DNA from: Phycisphaerales bacterium
GTDB taxonomy: Bacteria; Planctomycetota; Phycisphaerae; Phycisphaerales; UBA1924
Reading direction: 5' to 3'
Assembly: GCA_029260295.1 (NCBI GenBank)
Contig: JAJDDN010000006.1
Location: forward strand, 429,105-493,104
DNA length: 64,000 nucleotides
Shown: piece by piece, positions 1 through 9,676 of the stretch
Layout: the number at the start of each line of letters is the position of its first letter
How positions within the stretch are numbered: position 1 is the stretch's first letter
Made by a program: the position numbers and the translations under genes
The notes under the pieces: model-generated
The model's input: only the letters and a program-made list of their open reading frames with translations
Told to the model about the DNA's origin: nothing
Database searches by the model: none

Positions 1-2644
1 GAGCAACAGTCTGCGGGTTCAGCAGCATCGTCAACGCCGAGGCCTGCATCCCCATCACGCGGTCGTGAATCTGGAACGCCGAGTCCGACATGATCCCGCT
101 CATATTGTCCCACCACTTATCAACACTCGCGTGTGAAAGCAGCTCAGGAGTAATCCCGTAGGCGTCATCTTCAAACGAGTTGTCCATCACAAACTCGATC
201 GCAGCACGCTGCCGTTCAACTGGAACAACCTGGATCGGGGCTTGCCCATTGGGATCGCCCTTTTTGGACCGCGAAACATACGCCGATCCAACCCAGTTGC
301 CCATCATCGAGAGCGCCTGCATCTGCGAGCCAAGCGTGATCGAGTACCCACGCCGCACGCGCGACCACGAGTCCCCGTCCTTGACAAATCCATCGAGCAA
401 GCTGCCGCGGATCGCCTTGACAAGTTCCATCTGGTTGTTCGCATAATCAATCGGATTCTCAGCAAGATCATACCGGCGCGACCGTGGATCCGGGCCCCAG
501 GTGTCCTCATCGGTACCGTAGTCCAAAATCGGCTCAGCAGCACGGCTCAAGACCTTCTTGAGATCACCAGAACCATACCCATACTCGATCGCCCAGCGGT
601 CATACTCGCCGATCCCGACCACAGAGTAATCACCCTGGATCTCACCGCTGCCGGGCATCTTGATATTGATCCCGTTGTAATCCATTACCGAACTCGACCA
701 GGGCTCAACACCCTTGACCTTGTCGGAGTTAATATCTTCAAGCGAGTGAGCACTCGAACCCTTAAAGTTGTGACGAAGGCCGATCGTGTGACCGACTTCG
801 TGGGCAACAAGCTCAGCGAGCATCGGGCCAACGAACCATTCTGGCACGCCGTCGATCATGTCGCCCTGATCCTTCTTCTCGCCGGCATCCTCAGCGGGCT
901 CATCACCCTCGTCGTCGCCAGCCTCGTCCTCAGCCGCGGCATCCGCCTTCTCAAGCATCGCGAGCTGCTCGGCAGGAATCATTTCACGCATCTCAGGATT
1001 CGCGGCCAGCATCTTGCGGACCATGTCGAGCATCTCTTCGTCAATATCTGGCTCAGCAGGCATCTCCGCAGCCAGATTCAACATCCCGACCATCGAAAGA
1101 TTCATCCGCATCATCGCAAGATCAAGAGCTTTGCCGGTCGCGGCCTGACACATCCCAGAAACCTGGGAAGTACGCCCGCCAAGACCATCAAACTCGTCGT
1201 CGCCGATCATCAGCGCCGATTCATCACTGATCCCGCGTCCGCCGTACATACCCATCGAACGATGCTGCGCACGCTCGACAAGGATCTGCTCGCGGCGCGA
1301 TGGTGAGGCCAATCGCAGACGAGGATCCCACTTCGGGTTCGCCTCAAGCCAGCCCATGGTTTCAGGGCTCATGCCCTCCAGAGCAAGGTTGCTCAGCAAA
1401 TCTTCCCACCGGTAAGTAAACACACGGATCCAGCCATCGGTAAGAACAACATCCGCATCAAGAATCTCGCCCGTCATCGGGTTCACCCGTGATGGACCGA
1501 TCGCCGTAGCGATGTCGTTGGAGATCCACCGGATAAAGTTGTACCGCACATCCTCAGGATCCTTCTCCATATTGGCGCCGGTTGTTTTGTCCTGGTACTG
1601 AACCTGGATCGCCCCGTCAATCCCGATCTCGCGGAACGCCTCGTTCCAGTATTCAATCCCCTGCTTGACATACCGGCGGTACCGCACAGGAACAGTGTGA
1701 TCGATGTAGTAAATGATCGGTTCCTTCGGCGGACTCAGAGTCAGCTTCGGATCGGCCTTCTGAATATTCCAACGGTTAATCATCCGCTGCGAAGTATCCG
1801 CCCAATCAAACTTCCCGAGGTCCGTGTAGTTGGTCACAAAGTATCCAACCCGCTCATCAGCCATCCGAGGCTTGAACCCCTTGGATCCCTGGATATTGGA
1901 GATCGAATAGTGGAAGGTCTTCATCGTCCCACCGGCTACCGGACCCTTGATCTCGATTTCTATGTTCTTGGGGAATGCCTTCACCGAACTCAAAACAGTC
2001 AACGAAGGATTCAGCCCACTGGCCGAACGACCAAAGAACTTGCTCGCCTGTCCAACAAGCAAAGCATCAAGATCAATCACAGGCTGACCGCCAGGGCCCA
2101 TCGTTACGATCGGCACATCAAGAATCACACGATCCGTCCAGATCATCTCAACTGAGTCACGCGACTCCTGATCTCCAGATGACCGGTACGAAATCTGAGG
2201 CTGCACAAGCATCAACCGCTTGCCGACCTTCCTCCATTGCGTGTAGCGATCGCCAGCCTGCAGACCCGCAAAGATCTCGCCCCCAGCAACAGTCATCGCA
2301 AAGAAGTGATGCTGTTTCTCATACCCACGAGGCAGCTCAGCGAGCGCCTGATTTGTTTTCTTATTCACATACACCGAGTAGAGCGAACTCCCGTCGGCAG
2401 TAGACACAACCTTCGTAAAGCCCTTAGAGACTTCCTTCCAGTCCTTGTAATCCTTCGCAGGAGCAGACGCCCCGCCACCACCACGGGCCGCGGCCATCGC
2501 GGCCATCGCAGCAAAGTCAATCGACTCCTCAGGGCCAGCCCCGTTTGGTTCAACCGCCATCGCCATCGAAGATCCCGCAACCAAGGCACCAAGCCCGATC
2601 ACCGATCCAACCAGTCCGCTCATTGTTCGTAAGTTTGCACGCAT
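1..2644 (-). CDS. Exported zinc metalloprotease, DUF5117/DUF4953-like (partial)
   Basis: The gene reads leftward from an ATG at 2644 and runs off the window, giving at least 881 residues. A signal peptide is visible (basic start, hydrophobic segment about residues 9-30, small residues before VEPNG). Residues 615-625 read HEVGHTIGLRH, the extended HExxHxxGxxH zinc site of metzincins, and about 30 residues later SVMDYNGI has the form of a Met-turn. The upstream domain resembles DUF5117 and the region around the zinc site resembles DUF4953; these family names are from recall. An acidic Asp/Glu/Ala-rich insert lies just before the active site (about residues 575-600). It is probably a large secreted peptidase; its substrate cannot be told. 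The C-terminus is outside the window. Confidence 0.9.
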   Translation of the reverse strand, partial: MRANLRTMSGLVGSVIGLGALVAGSSMAMAVEPNGAGPEESIDFAAMAAMAAARGGGGASAPAKDYKDWKEVSKGFTKVVSTADGSSLYSVYVNKKTNQALAELPRGYEKQHHFFAMTVAGGEIFAGLQAGDRYTQWRKVGKRLMLVQPQISYRSSGDQESRDSVEMIWTDRVILDVPIVTMGPGGQPVIDLDALLVGQASKFFGRSASGLNPSLTVLSSVKAFPKNIEIEIKGPVAGGTMKTFHYSISNIQGSKGFKPRMADERVGYFVTNYTDLGKFDWADTSQRMINRWNIQKADPKLTLSPPKEPIIYYIDHTVPVRYRRYVKQGIEYWNEAFREIGIDGAIQVQYQDKTTGANMEKDPEDVRYNFIRWISNDIATAIGPSRVNPMTGEILDADVVLTDGWIRVFTYRWEDLLSNLALEGMSPETMGWLEANPKWDPRLRLASPSRREQILVERAQHRSMGMYGGRGISDESALMIGDDEFDGLGGRTSQVSGMCQAATGKALDLAMMRMNLSMVGMLNLAAEMPAEPDIDEEMLDMVRKMLAANPEMREMIPAEQLAMLEKADAAAEDEAGDDEGDEPAEDAGEKKDQGDMIDGVPEWFVGPMLAELVAHEVGHTIGLRHNFKGSSAHSLEDINSDKVKGVEPWSSSVMDYNGINIKMPGSGEIQGDYSVVGIGEYDRWAIEYGYGSGDLKKVLSRAAEPILDYGTDEDTWGPDPRSRRYDLAENPIDYANNQMELVKAIRGSLLDGFVKDGDSWSRVRRGYSITLGSQMQALSMMGNWVGSAYVSRSKKGDPNGQAPIQVVPVERQRAAIEFVMDNSFEDDAYGITPELLSHASVDKWWDNMSGIMSDSAFQIHDRVMGMQASALTMLLNPQTVA

Positions 2645-2668
2645 CTAAAAACTCCGTTGGTTCTAAAG

Positions 2669-2685
2669 GGCGGGAAAATCCCGCC
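2669..2685 (-). promoter_or_regulatory. Leader hairpin before the metalloprotease
   Basis: A perfect 7-bp stem (GGCGGGA/TCCCGCC) with an AAA loop lies 25-41 bases upstream of the metalloprotease start. It would form in the 5' untranslated region. There is no U-run, so it is not an obvious terminator. Any role in expression is inference. The rest of 2645-2944 shows no convincing gene. Confidence 0.35.
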
Positions 2686-2944
2686 GGACCTGCCTCTTTT
2701 TCTCTTGAGTCGACCACAGGCCAACCTTCAATGCACTGTCTCACAACAGTGCGCTGACAATCGGCCCAAGCCACCACAACCTCGAACGGTATCGGTCGCT
2801 TACCGCGCCATACCAAACATCGCACAACTCTGGTGCGCACAACCTGCGCCAGAACTGGGACTCCCTCTATACAACCCAAAAACACTCAGGTTTCATCAAT
2901 CCCCACCAATTGTTCGCCCCCAAACCCCAAACCACACGATCCCG

Positions 2945-3943
2945 TCACCCCGCCAGCATCACCGCACCAACAGTCAGCCCCACAAACGCCACTCCAGACC
3001 ACCGCACGACCGGGTCCTTCATCGCAAGCTCCGTCGGATCGTCATACTTCCCGTCCATAATCAAAGTAATCGTCCGCAGCAGCCCCAGCATCGCAGGCAT
3101 CACCGTCACCCACAACAAGTTGAACGCAAATCCCCCACCAACTCCAGCCGCCAGCATCACCGACAAATCATGCTCGCGGCTCTGCACATAACCCGTGTAG
3201 GTCAAAAGAGTTGCAACGCCAACCACCACCACCAGCATCCGCAAAATCTGATCCGAATACCGCTGCTGAACCTCCCTCGCAGACGCCACATCGGCATCCC
3301 CCATCACCCGCCGCTCGCCGAGCCGTTTCCCGAACGCCAGGAACATACTCAGGAACAGCGTCGCATTAAGCAGCCAAGTCGAAGGCGTCACCGCCACGGC
3401 AGCACACCCCCCAAGCACCCGGATCACAAACCCGCTCGACAAACTCAACACATCCAGAATCACCATGTGCTTGAACACCGCCGTATACACCATCACATTG
3501 GCGATATACGCCCCCACAAGGCCAACAACCCACCATTTGAGATCCCCAGGAATCAAGAACCCAAGCCCGAGTCCGATAATTAAAAGTGCCACACCAAACA
3601 CCTTGGCCTGCCCCTCACTCACCCGCCCAGAAGCGATCGGCCGCTTGCACTTCCTCGGATGCGCCCGGTCCACCTCCACATCCCCAAGATCATTAAAAAC
3701 ATAACACCCCGAGGCCGACAAACAGAACGCAAAGAACACAACCGCCATAGTACCAACAAGTTGCGCCAGCCCAAGCTCGTCAAGCTTCCCATCCCCATAC
3801 GCAAACGCAGGCCCCGCCAGCACAAACACCCCCTTGACCCACTGATGAGGCCGAGCCAGCTTAATCAGCCCACCAACCAATCCCCTCTGATCGGATCCCC
3901 CATCAGCCGTTCCAGTATTCACAGTTGTATCAGCATCACTCAT
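2945..3943 (-). CDS. UbiA-type prenyltransferase, decaprenyl-phosphate phosphoribosyltransferase-like
   Basis: This is a 332-residue polytopic membrane protein. Residues 84-95 carry the Asp-rich motif NDxxDxxxDxxH followed by a basic PxKxKRP stretch, the signature of UbiA enzymes that join phosphoribose pyrophosphate to decaprenyl phosphate. A second conserved stretch (DVLSLSSGFVIRVLGG) follows in the middle of the protein. I chose the ATG at 3943 because the open frame upstream (to 4318) only translates palindromic repeats. In actinobacteria this enzyme feeds arabinan synthesis; here it sits beside glycosyltransferase and GDP-sugar genes, so a role in making a lipid-linked sugar for surface glycans is likely. 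The exact substrate is not proven by sequence. Confidence 0.82.
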   Translation of the reverse strand: MSDADTTVNTGTADGGSDQRGLVGGLIKLARPHQWVKGVFVLAGPAFAYGDGKLDELGLAQLVGTMAVVFFAFCLSASGCYVFNDLGDVEVDRAHPRKCKRPIASGRVSEGQAKVFGVALLIIGLGLGFLIPGDLKWWVVGLVGAYIANVMVYTAVFKHMVILDVLSLSSGFVIRVLGGCAAVAVTPSTWLLNATLFLSMFLAFGKRLGERRVMGDADVASAREVQQRYSDQILRMLVVVVGVATLLTYTGYVQSREHDLSVMLAAGVGGGFAFNLLWVTVMPAMLGLLRTITLIMDGKYDDPTELAMKDPVVRWSGVAFVGLTVGAVMLAG

Positions 3944-4012
3944 AGCATCTCCGCATCGACACAACGCCCCCCACCACTCAACAGTTCGCATCAATTCTTC
4001 TCTTCCTCGTTC

Positions 4013-4059
4013 TTCCTCCCTCTCCCATTCTGATGGGAGAGGGCTGGGGTGAGGGCTCC
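4013..4059. repeat. Family A palindromic repeat, copy 1
   Basis: Core CTCTCCCATTCTGATGGGAG, a perfect inverted repeat around CATTCTGATG, followed by a G-rich arm (GGGCTGGGGTGAGGGCTCC). It is the first of about eleven family A copies or derivatives in the window. It lies between divergent genes. Confidence 0.85.
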
Positions 4060-4121
4060 CCGACTTCTCCTTTTCCTTCCAATCCTCATCTTTCTTATTC
4101 CCCCTCTTCTCTTTATCTGGC

Positions 4122-4196
4122 TCCTCCCCCGTCCCGACGGGGGAGGTGGCCGCGAAGCGGTTTGGGGGGCGGAGGGGGTCTTTCTTCTCTTCATTC
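4122..4196. repeat. Family B palindromic repeat, copy 1 (variant)
   Basis: Two linked hairpins: CCCCCGTCCCGACGGGGG, then a degenerate second arm with an extra TTTGGGG stretch, ending in CGGAGGGGGTCTTTCTTCTC. The second hairpin is altered compared with the other family B copies. Confidence 0.8.
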
Positions 4197-4231
4197 TTCT
4201 CATGCCCCATTCTTCCCCCCATCCCCCTCTT

Positions 4232-4288
4232 CTTTGCGTCCTTTGCGTTCTTTGCCACCTCTGCGTACAAAAATCTTCTCTTCTTCTC
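4232..4288. repeat. Family C repeat, copy 1
   Basis: A tract of TTTGCGTCC / TTTGCGTTC / TTTGCCACC / TCTGCGTAC units ending in ACAAAAATCTTCTCTTCT. On the reverse strand it gives a spurious basic peptide. It lies immediately upstream of the membrane glycosyltransferase gene and may overlap its leader. Confidence 0.75.
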
Positions 4289-4324
4289 CAAACACGCCAC
4301 CAACGCCGATACAACCACTCACCA

Positions 4325-5713
4325 ATGCCTTCAAACCCAACCTCATCCAAATCAGCAGCCAAATGGTGCCTCATCACCACCACCCTCCTTCTAGTAGCCA
4401 TCACCTACCCCTTCATCCTCACAGGCAACCAATCAGGCCGCGGCGCCTCCGACGACCTCATCTACCACTGGCCCACCATCCAGTCATTCGCCAACCAGCT
4501 CCCCACACCAGACCTCTCAGACTACCAATCCGCCACCACCCCAGGCTACCACCTCGAACTCGCACTCGTCAACCGCCTCGGATTCTCCCGCACATTCGTC
4601 CAACTCTACGCCAACCTCTGGACCGTCCTCCTCCTCGGGCTCATCGCCTACTGCGCCGGCAAATCCTTCGGCAAACAAGGCCTCCTCATCACCCTCCCCT
4701 TGCTCACCTCTATGTACATCCTCTTCCCCGCCATCTGGCTCCTCCCCGACAACGCCGGCTGGCTCGCCGTCCTCCTCATCCTCATCCTCGCATTGGATTA
4801 CCCACTCTCTACCAAAACCATCCTGACTTCAGGCATCGTCCTCGCTTTCCTCGTCCTTATTAGGCAAGTCCACATCTGGGCCGCCGCCATCATCTGGATC
4901 ACCGCCTGGATCGGTTCTGATAATCAAAAAAATCAAACCCCCACCCTCACCAAACTCTTCTCCGATCCAATCACCCGCACCCGCCGCCTCATCCTCGCCC
5001 TCATCGCAACAATCCCCGCAGCCCTCCTCCTCATCTACTTCCTCCGCCTCTGGGGAGGCCTCGTCCCCCCTTCCTTCCAAGACCACCACCAGGGCCCAAA
5101 CCCCGCAACCCCCGCCTTCATCCTCACCCAGATCTCAATCCTCTCCGTCTTCTTCGCCCCCCTCCTCCTTCCCCAACTCAAGAGCATCGCCAAATCCCAC
5201 CGCAACTGGATCATCGCCGCCCTCACCCTCGGCCTCCTCATCGCCATCATCCCCGAGTCCTCCTATTCCACAGAAGCCGGCCGTTACTCCGGCTGGTGGA
5301 ACATCATCGACAAACTCCCCGCCATCGCCAACCGCTCCCCAATCATCCTTTTAGGAGCCCCCGCCGGCGCCCTCGCGTGTGTCATCTGGTCATCGCTCAT
5401 TTCCCGCCGCGACACCTGGATTTTCGCCACAACCCTCATCGCCTTTACCGCCGCCCAGACCGCTAACCACGCCAGCTGGCAGCGATACCACGAACCCCTC
5501 CTCCTGATCCTCATCGCCCTCATCCTCACTCGAGCCCCCATCGCCATCCAAAACCCAAAACGGGTAATCTTCAGTTCCCTCGCCCTCGCCGCCCTGCTCG
5601 CTGCCATCACCATCCCCACCTTGCTCAACGCCAAACCTATAAATCCGCCGAGCCCAGCCGCCCAAACCGCCACAATTACACAATTCACGCCTCCTATCTC
5701 CCAAATTCCGTGA
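4325..5713 (+). CDS. Polytopic membrane glycosyltransferase, ALG10-like GT-C candidate
   Basis: The ATG at 4325 gives 462 residues; the open frame upstream only reads through repeats. About ten hydrophobic segments are visible. An early lumenal/periplasmic-type loop has acidic residues (SDDLIYHWPTIQSF) followed by TTPGYH, resembling the DE..H...Q / TTPPG.Y layout of ALG10-type glucosyltransferases; a later RQVHIW echoes their RQTN.. segment. This suggests a GT-C enzyme using a polyprenol-phosphate sugar. It is divergent from the prenyltransferase gene and precedes gmd by 155 bases, which fits a surface-glycan locus. The family match is moderate and from recall; an uncharacterised membrane protein is the alternative. 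Confidence 0.6.
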   Translation: MPSNPTSSKSAAKWCLITTTLLLVAITYPFILTGNQSGRGASDDLIYHWPTIQSFANQLPTPDLSDYQSATTPGYHLELALVNRLGFSRTFVQLYANLWTVLLLGLIAYCAGKSFGKQGLLITLPLLTSMYILFPAIWLLPDNAGWLAVLLILILALDYPLSTKTILTSGIVLAFLVLIRQVHIWAAAIIWITAWIGSDNQKNQTPTLTKLFSDPITRTRRLILALIATIPAALLLIYFLRLWGGLVPPSFQDHHQGPNPATPAFILTQISILSVFFAPLLLPQLKSIAKSHRNWIIAALTLGLLIAIIPESSYSTEAGRYSGWWNIIDKLPAIANRSPIILLGAPAGALACVIWSSLISRRDTWIFATTLIAFTAAQTANHASWQRYHEPLLLILIALILTRAPIAIQNPKRVIFSSLALAALLAAITIPTLLNAKPINPPSPAAQTATITQFTPPISQIP

Positions 5714-5767
5714 TCCAACCACCATCTGGCAGCGTAATCATCCTCCCGGGTCAACAAACCCACAAAT

Positions 5768-5793
5768 CCCGCCGATGAAACGCCATCGACGGG
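5768..5793 (+). terminator. Hairpin between the glycosyltransferase gene and gmd
   Basis: CCCGCCGATG and CATCGACGGG form a 10-bp stem with one mismatch and an AAACGC loop, 55 bases after the stop. There is no clear U-run, so it is either a weak terminator or an RNA-stabilising hairpin. Confidence 0.35.
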
Positions 5794-5868
5794 TAATATG
5801 TACACCCGCTGGTCTCTATCCAGTTATCACCCAGTGACCACAACAATCGCACCAAAGGAACAGGCGCT

Positions 5869-6927
5869 ATGACCGACCAAAAAAGAGCACTCATCACAGG
5901 CATCACCGGACAAGACGGCTCATACCTCGCAGAGTTCCTCCTCGCCAAAGGCTATGAAGTCCACGGCATCATCCGCCGCGCCTCCTCCTTCAACACCGAA
6001 CGACTCGACGAAATCTACCAAGACCCACACCTAGACGGCGCCAAGCTCAAACTCCACTACGGCGACCTCTGCGACGCCAACAACATCAACAAAGTCATCG
6101 ACACCGTCAAACCACACGAGGTCTACAACCTCGGCGCACAGTCACATGTCCGCGTCTCCTTCGACATGCCAATCTACACCGCCGATACCGTCGGCATGGG
6201 TGCTCTTAGATTGCTCGAAGCCATCCGCGACTTCCAAGACAAATCCGGTCAAGAAGTCCGCTACTACCAAGCATCCTCCTCCGAAATGTACGGCAAGGTC
6301 CTCGAAACACCGCAAACAGAAAGCACACCATTCTGGCCACGCTCCCCATACTCCTGCGCCAAAGTCATGGCACACTGGGCAACCGTCAACTTCCGCGAGT
6401 CCTACGGCATGCACGCCTCCTGCGGCATCCTCTTCAACCACGAATCACCACGCCGCGGCGAAACCTTCGTCACCCGCAAGATCACCCGCGCCGTAGGCCG
6501 CATCAAGCTCGGCATGCAAGACAAGGTCTACCTGGGCAATCTGGACTCAAAGAGAGACTGGGGCTACGCCGGCGACTATGTCAAAATGATGTGGATGATG
6601 CTCCAGATGCCAGAAGCAGACGATTATGTCGTTGCCACCGGCCGCACCATCTCCGTACGAGAGTTCGCCGAGATGTCCTTCAACTCCGTAGGCCTCAACT
6701 TCGACGACCATGTCGAGTTCGACCCACGCTACCTCCGCCCTGCAGAAGTTGATCTCCTCCTGGGCGATGCATCCAAAGCCAAGGAAAAACTCGGCTGGGA
6801 ACCCGAAACAACCGTCGAAGAGCTCGCCGCCATGATGGTCGAGCACGACATGGAACTCGCCTCCCGCGAGAAGACATTGAAAGACGCCGGCCACAAACTC
6901 CCAGAGTTCACCGGCCACGATCAGTAA
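5869..6927 (+). CDS. gmd: GDP-mannose 4,6-dehydratase
   Basis: This 352-residue protein converts GDP-D-mannose to GDP-4-keto-6-deoxymannose, the first step to GDP-L-fucose and related sugars. The N-terminus has the Rossmann motif [14 protein letters not shown] and the family-typical [18 protein letters not shown]161 and K165 form the SDR YxxxK pair, and [14 protein letters not shown] and [11 protein letters not shown] are near-invariant in Gmd. A ribosome site (AAAGGAA) precedes the start. The partner GDP-fucose synthase is at 10.9 kb, so the window encodes the whole route. Confidence 0.96.
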   Translation: MTDQKRALITGITGQDGSYLAEFLLAKGYEVHGIIRRASSFNTERLDEIYQDPHLDGAKLKLHYGDLCDANNINKVIDTVKPHEVYNLGAQSHVRVSFDMPIYTADTVGMGALRLLEAIRDFQDKSGQEVRYYQASSSEMYGKVLETPQTESTPFWPRSPYSCAKVMAHWATVNFRESYGMHASCGILFNHESPRRGETFVTRKITRAVGRIKLGMQDKVYLGNLDSKRDWGYAGDYVKMMWMMLQMPEADDYVVATGRTISVREFAEMSFNSVGLNFDDHVEFDPRYLRPAEVDLLLGDASKAKEKLGWEPETTVEELAAMMVEHDMELASREKTLKDAGHKLPEFTGHDQ

Positions 6928-7008
6928 GCCATCGGTGTAAGCACACAAGGCCGGGTCAAACAAGATCATCCGCTTCCACACTCGGGAGATCTTTCCAGAG
7001 AGAACACG

Positions 7009-8400
7009 ATGAGCCAGGACACGACACCTCAAGCACCGATCACCGATTTCAGCAAGCTCGCGTCCTCACGCAAGATCAGAATCAAAGATAAAAAACTCCA
7101 CCCCGGCGCATTCGAATACTGGCCAGAGTGCATCAAGATCGACCAACTCCCGCGCCAAAAACTCCTCGAACTCCAGCAATCCCGACTCCAAGACCTCGTC
7201 GACCATGTCACGGTCCATGTCCCGTTCTACAAGCAATGGGCCAAAGACTCCGGATTCAAACCCGGAGACCCAATCAAAATCACCGACCTCCCCGTCGTCA
7301 CCAAAGCCGACTACCTCCAAGACATCGAGCTCTTCCAGTCCGACGCCTACAACCCGTCAGAACTCACCCCACTCAAAACCAGCGGCTCCAGCGGAATCCC
7401 ATTCAAGTTTCGTAGGCACCCCCGCAACGCAGACTATGCCTACTGCTGCATGTGGCGAGCCCTCCACCGCTTCGGCCTCCGTCCCGGCGACCGCCGCGTC
7501 TACCTCTGGGGCCAGAGCTTCAGCTTCAACAGCTCCCCGCTCAATAACGCAAAGATCCGCGCCAAACTCGCTCTCCGTAACTGGCTCAACAACACCCTCG
7601 CCATCGGCGCCTACGACCTCACCTTCCAAAATGTAAAGCACAACATCGAGCGCATTGAACGCTACAAACCCGTCTACATGCACGGCTATGTCTCCGCCCT
7701 CTACACCATCGCCAGAGCACTCGTTGAAGAAGGCAGAACACTCAACGCGCCAAATCTCAAAGCGATCATCACCGAAAGCGAAAAAGTCTACGACTTCCAG
7801 CGGGAGACCATGGAAAAAGCATTCAACTGCCCGGTCCTCGAACACTACGGCTCCGTCGAGTTCGGAAACATCGCCCAGCCGGACCCAGACGGGAACATGC
7901 GCATCAACGAAGACATCTTCATCGTTGAAAAAAACAACAAAGACGAAATCCTCGCTACAGGGCTCTTCAGCCAAGCGTTCCCATTCATCAGATACAACCT
8001 CGCAGACCTCATCGAACTCCACGACGAGATCAAGCCCGGTCTCCCCTTTGCATCATTCAAAAAAATCGTCGGCCGCACCGTAGACATGATCCCTGTCCTC
8101 GCCGGTGGACATGTCCACGGCGTTGCCCTCTCCCATCTCATTAACCCGCACCTTGATCACATCCTCAAGTTCCAAATTCACCAAACCAAACTTGACCACT
8201 TCATCGTCCGCCTCGTGCCGCACACAACAATCCCCGAATCGACCATCAAAACAATACACAAAGACCTCGCCTCTCTGGTCGGTGATCAAACAACCATCGA
8301 GATACTTTCGGTTGACCACATCACCCCCGCGCCCAGCGGCAAGTTCCGCTGGGTAATCTCCGATGTTAACCTCTCAGCACCACCAGCCCCCGCCGATTGA
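7009..8400 (+). CDS. PaaK/CapK-like adenylate-forming enzyme
   Basis: This 463-residue protein belongs to the phenylacetate-CoA ligase-like family. The phosphate-binding loop TSGSSGIPFKF sits at about residues 124-134, and a PxxRYNLAD-like segment (FPFIRYNLADLIEL) and a GR.VDMI segment follow in the right order. Members encoded in polysaccharide clusters are often called CapK. It lies 81 bases after gmd, in the same direction, so it may act on a surface-glycan or lipid intermediate. The acid substrate cannot be told from sequence. Confidence 0.8.
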   Translation: MSQDTTPQAPITDFSKLASSRKIRIKDKKLHPGAFEYWPECIKIDQLPRQKLLELQQSRLQDLVDHVTVHVPFYKQWAKDSGFKPGDPIKITDLPVVTKADYLQDIELFQSDAYNPSELTPLKTSGSSGIPFKFRRHPRNADYAYCCMWRALHRFGLRPGDRRVYLWGQSFSFNSSPLNNAKIRAKLALRNWLNNTLAIGAYDLTFQNVKHNIERIERYKPVYMHGYVSALYTIARALVEEGRTLNAPNLKAIITESEKVYDFQRETMEKAFNCPVLEHYGSVEFGNIAQPDPDGNMRINEDIFIVEKNNKDEILATGLFSQAFPFIRYNLADLIELHDEIKPGLPFASFKKIVGRTVDMIPVLAGGHVHGVALSHLINPHLDHILKFQIHQTKLDHFIVRLVPHTTIPESTIKTIHKDLASLVGDQTTIEILSVDHITPAPSGKFRWVISDVNLSAPPAPAD

Positions 8401-8415
8401 CTCCGCAACTCTAAG

Positions 8416-9588
8416 CTACTCTTTCATCAACTCAATATCCACCACTTGAGCCCGGTGCGACACGCCCTCGCCCCACGACGAGCCATCAGGCATCACCAGC
8501 TCATACCCATGAACCCCCCACCCATTGCCCACCAGCGACAGATCAATGTGCCAGCTCGACCGCGTAGCAATCCAGCCCCTCAAACCCGTAAGCCCATTTG
8601 GCCGCCAAGACCCACCAAACGCCCCCCGCTCTTCAAACGCATCCACAAACCCGTCCCCATCCTCAAACTCATCAAACAACCCAAGGGACGCCGACCCCCT
8701 CACCGTGTTAAAGTCCCCAACAACAAGTGCCGGCCTCAGTCCCCCCTTCGATCCCCGCAACAACTCCACCACCTCACCCATCGACTCCATCCGATGCACC
8801 GTAGGCTCGCTCGGCAAATCCACAAACCACACATCAAACACCCCGTGCTCTTCCCCCCCATCAAACTTCAATAAACTCACCCAGCCAAACCCCCCTGTAG
8901 CCCGCAACGAATCTCCCTCAGCATCATGAGCATTGAGAGACACCATCGACACGCTCAAAAGCTCAAACCGCGACATCACCACCGCGCGCGGCAGCCGTCG
9001 CACCGTTCCCCCCTCATCAACAATCCCTTCCAGACCATCAACAAGTTCCTGCCGTTGCTCGTTCCACCTCGGATTCGCGATCAACGCGACATCCACATTC
9101 GATTCTTGAATCCACGCAACCGTCCTTCCCACATCAATCTCCCCCGCTGAGAGATTCCAGTGCATCACCCGCACCTTCCCATCGTCAACAGCCCGAGCCC
9201 AATGAATCCCATACATCGCGATCCCATTCTGCCACCGCTCCGCAAAGAACATCAGATTCAGCACCATCCCTACACACCCAATCAAAAGCACCAGTCGAAC
9301 CCCCCAAACCCCCCAAACCCCTCCCCGCTTCTTCCCCCCCCGCCTTCGGCTCATCCATCCAGCCAACGCCGAACCAACCAACAGCCCGGATCCCGCCAGC
9401 ACAAACCAACCCACAGGCACCCACCACACCCACTGCGACCAACCAAACCGATCCGTCAACACCCGCGACACAATAAACACCACCACCACCCCAACCCCAA
9501 GCACAGCCAGCAAAAACGACAACCGCCCCAGCCGCCCGCCGGGCACCCGTCTCCTCTGCCGTATTCTTCGCCGTCTGCTCACACCCAA
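8416..9588 (-). CDS. Membrane-anchored endonuclease/exonuclease/phosphatase-family protein
   Basis: About 390 residues. A very basic N-terminus (RRRRIRQRRR) is followed by three hydrophobic segments (about residues 25-45, 52-72 and 95-115). The C-terminal part is an EEP-fold domain: VMHWNLS near residue 140, GDFNT at residues 291-295 and a terminal SSWHIDLSLV that supplies the usual D/H pair. The start is uncertain: TTG at 9588 or GTG at 9582. The domain probably faces the cytoplasm or periplasm as a phosphodiesterase; the substrate is unknown. It is convergent with the PaaK-like gene, only 15 bases apart. Confidence 0.75.
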   Translation of the reverse strand: MGVSRRRRIRQRRRVPGGRLGRLSFLLAVLGVGVVVVFIVSRVLTDRFGWSQWVWWVPVGWFVLAGSGLLVGSALAGWMSRRRGGKKRGGVWGVWGVRLVLLIGCVGMVLNLMFFAERWQNGIAMYGIHWARAVDDGKVRVMHWNLSAGEIDVGRTVAWIQESNVDVALIANPRWNEQRQELVDGLEGIVDEGGTVRRLPRAVVMSRFELLSVSMVSLNAHDAEGDSLRATGGFGWVSLLKFDGGEEHGVFDVWFVDLPSEPTVHRMESMGEVVELLRGSKGGLRPALVVGDFNTVRGSASLGLFDEFEDGDGFVDAFEERGAFGGSWRPNGLTGLRGWIATRSSWHIDLSLVGNGWGVHGYELVMPDGSSWGEGVSHRAQVVDIELMKE

Positions 9589-9624
9589 CGCTATCGACCA
9601 ACCCCGCCCCAGTCATCCACCCCA

Positions 9625-9650
9625 CAAAAAAACCGGGCACAAAGCCCGGA
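9625..9650 (-). terminator. Rho-independent terminator for the 9.7-10.8 kb gene
   Basis: A perfect stem CCGGGC/GCCCGG (9633-9638 with 9644-9649) with a 5-base loop is followed, on the minus strand, by a run of eight U residues. It lies just downstream of the stop at 9677. Confidence 0.9.
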
Positions 9651-9676
9651 TTCTAATTTCAAATCAACCCGCCATC

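Noticed and set aside
3944..4318. N-terminal extension of the UbiA-type gene
   Set aside because: It translates families A, B and C. The family start fits MSDAD at 3943.
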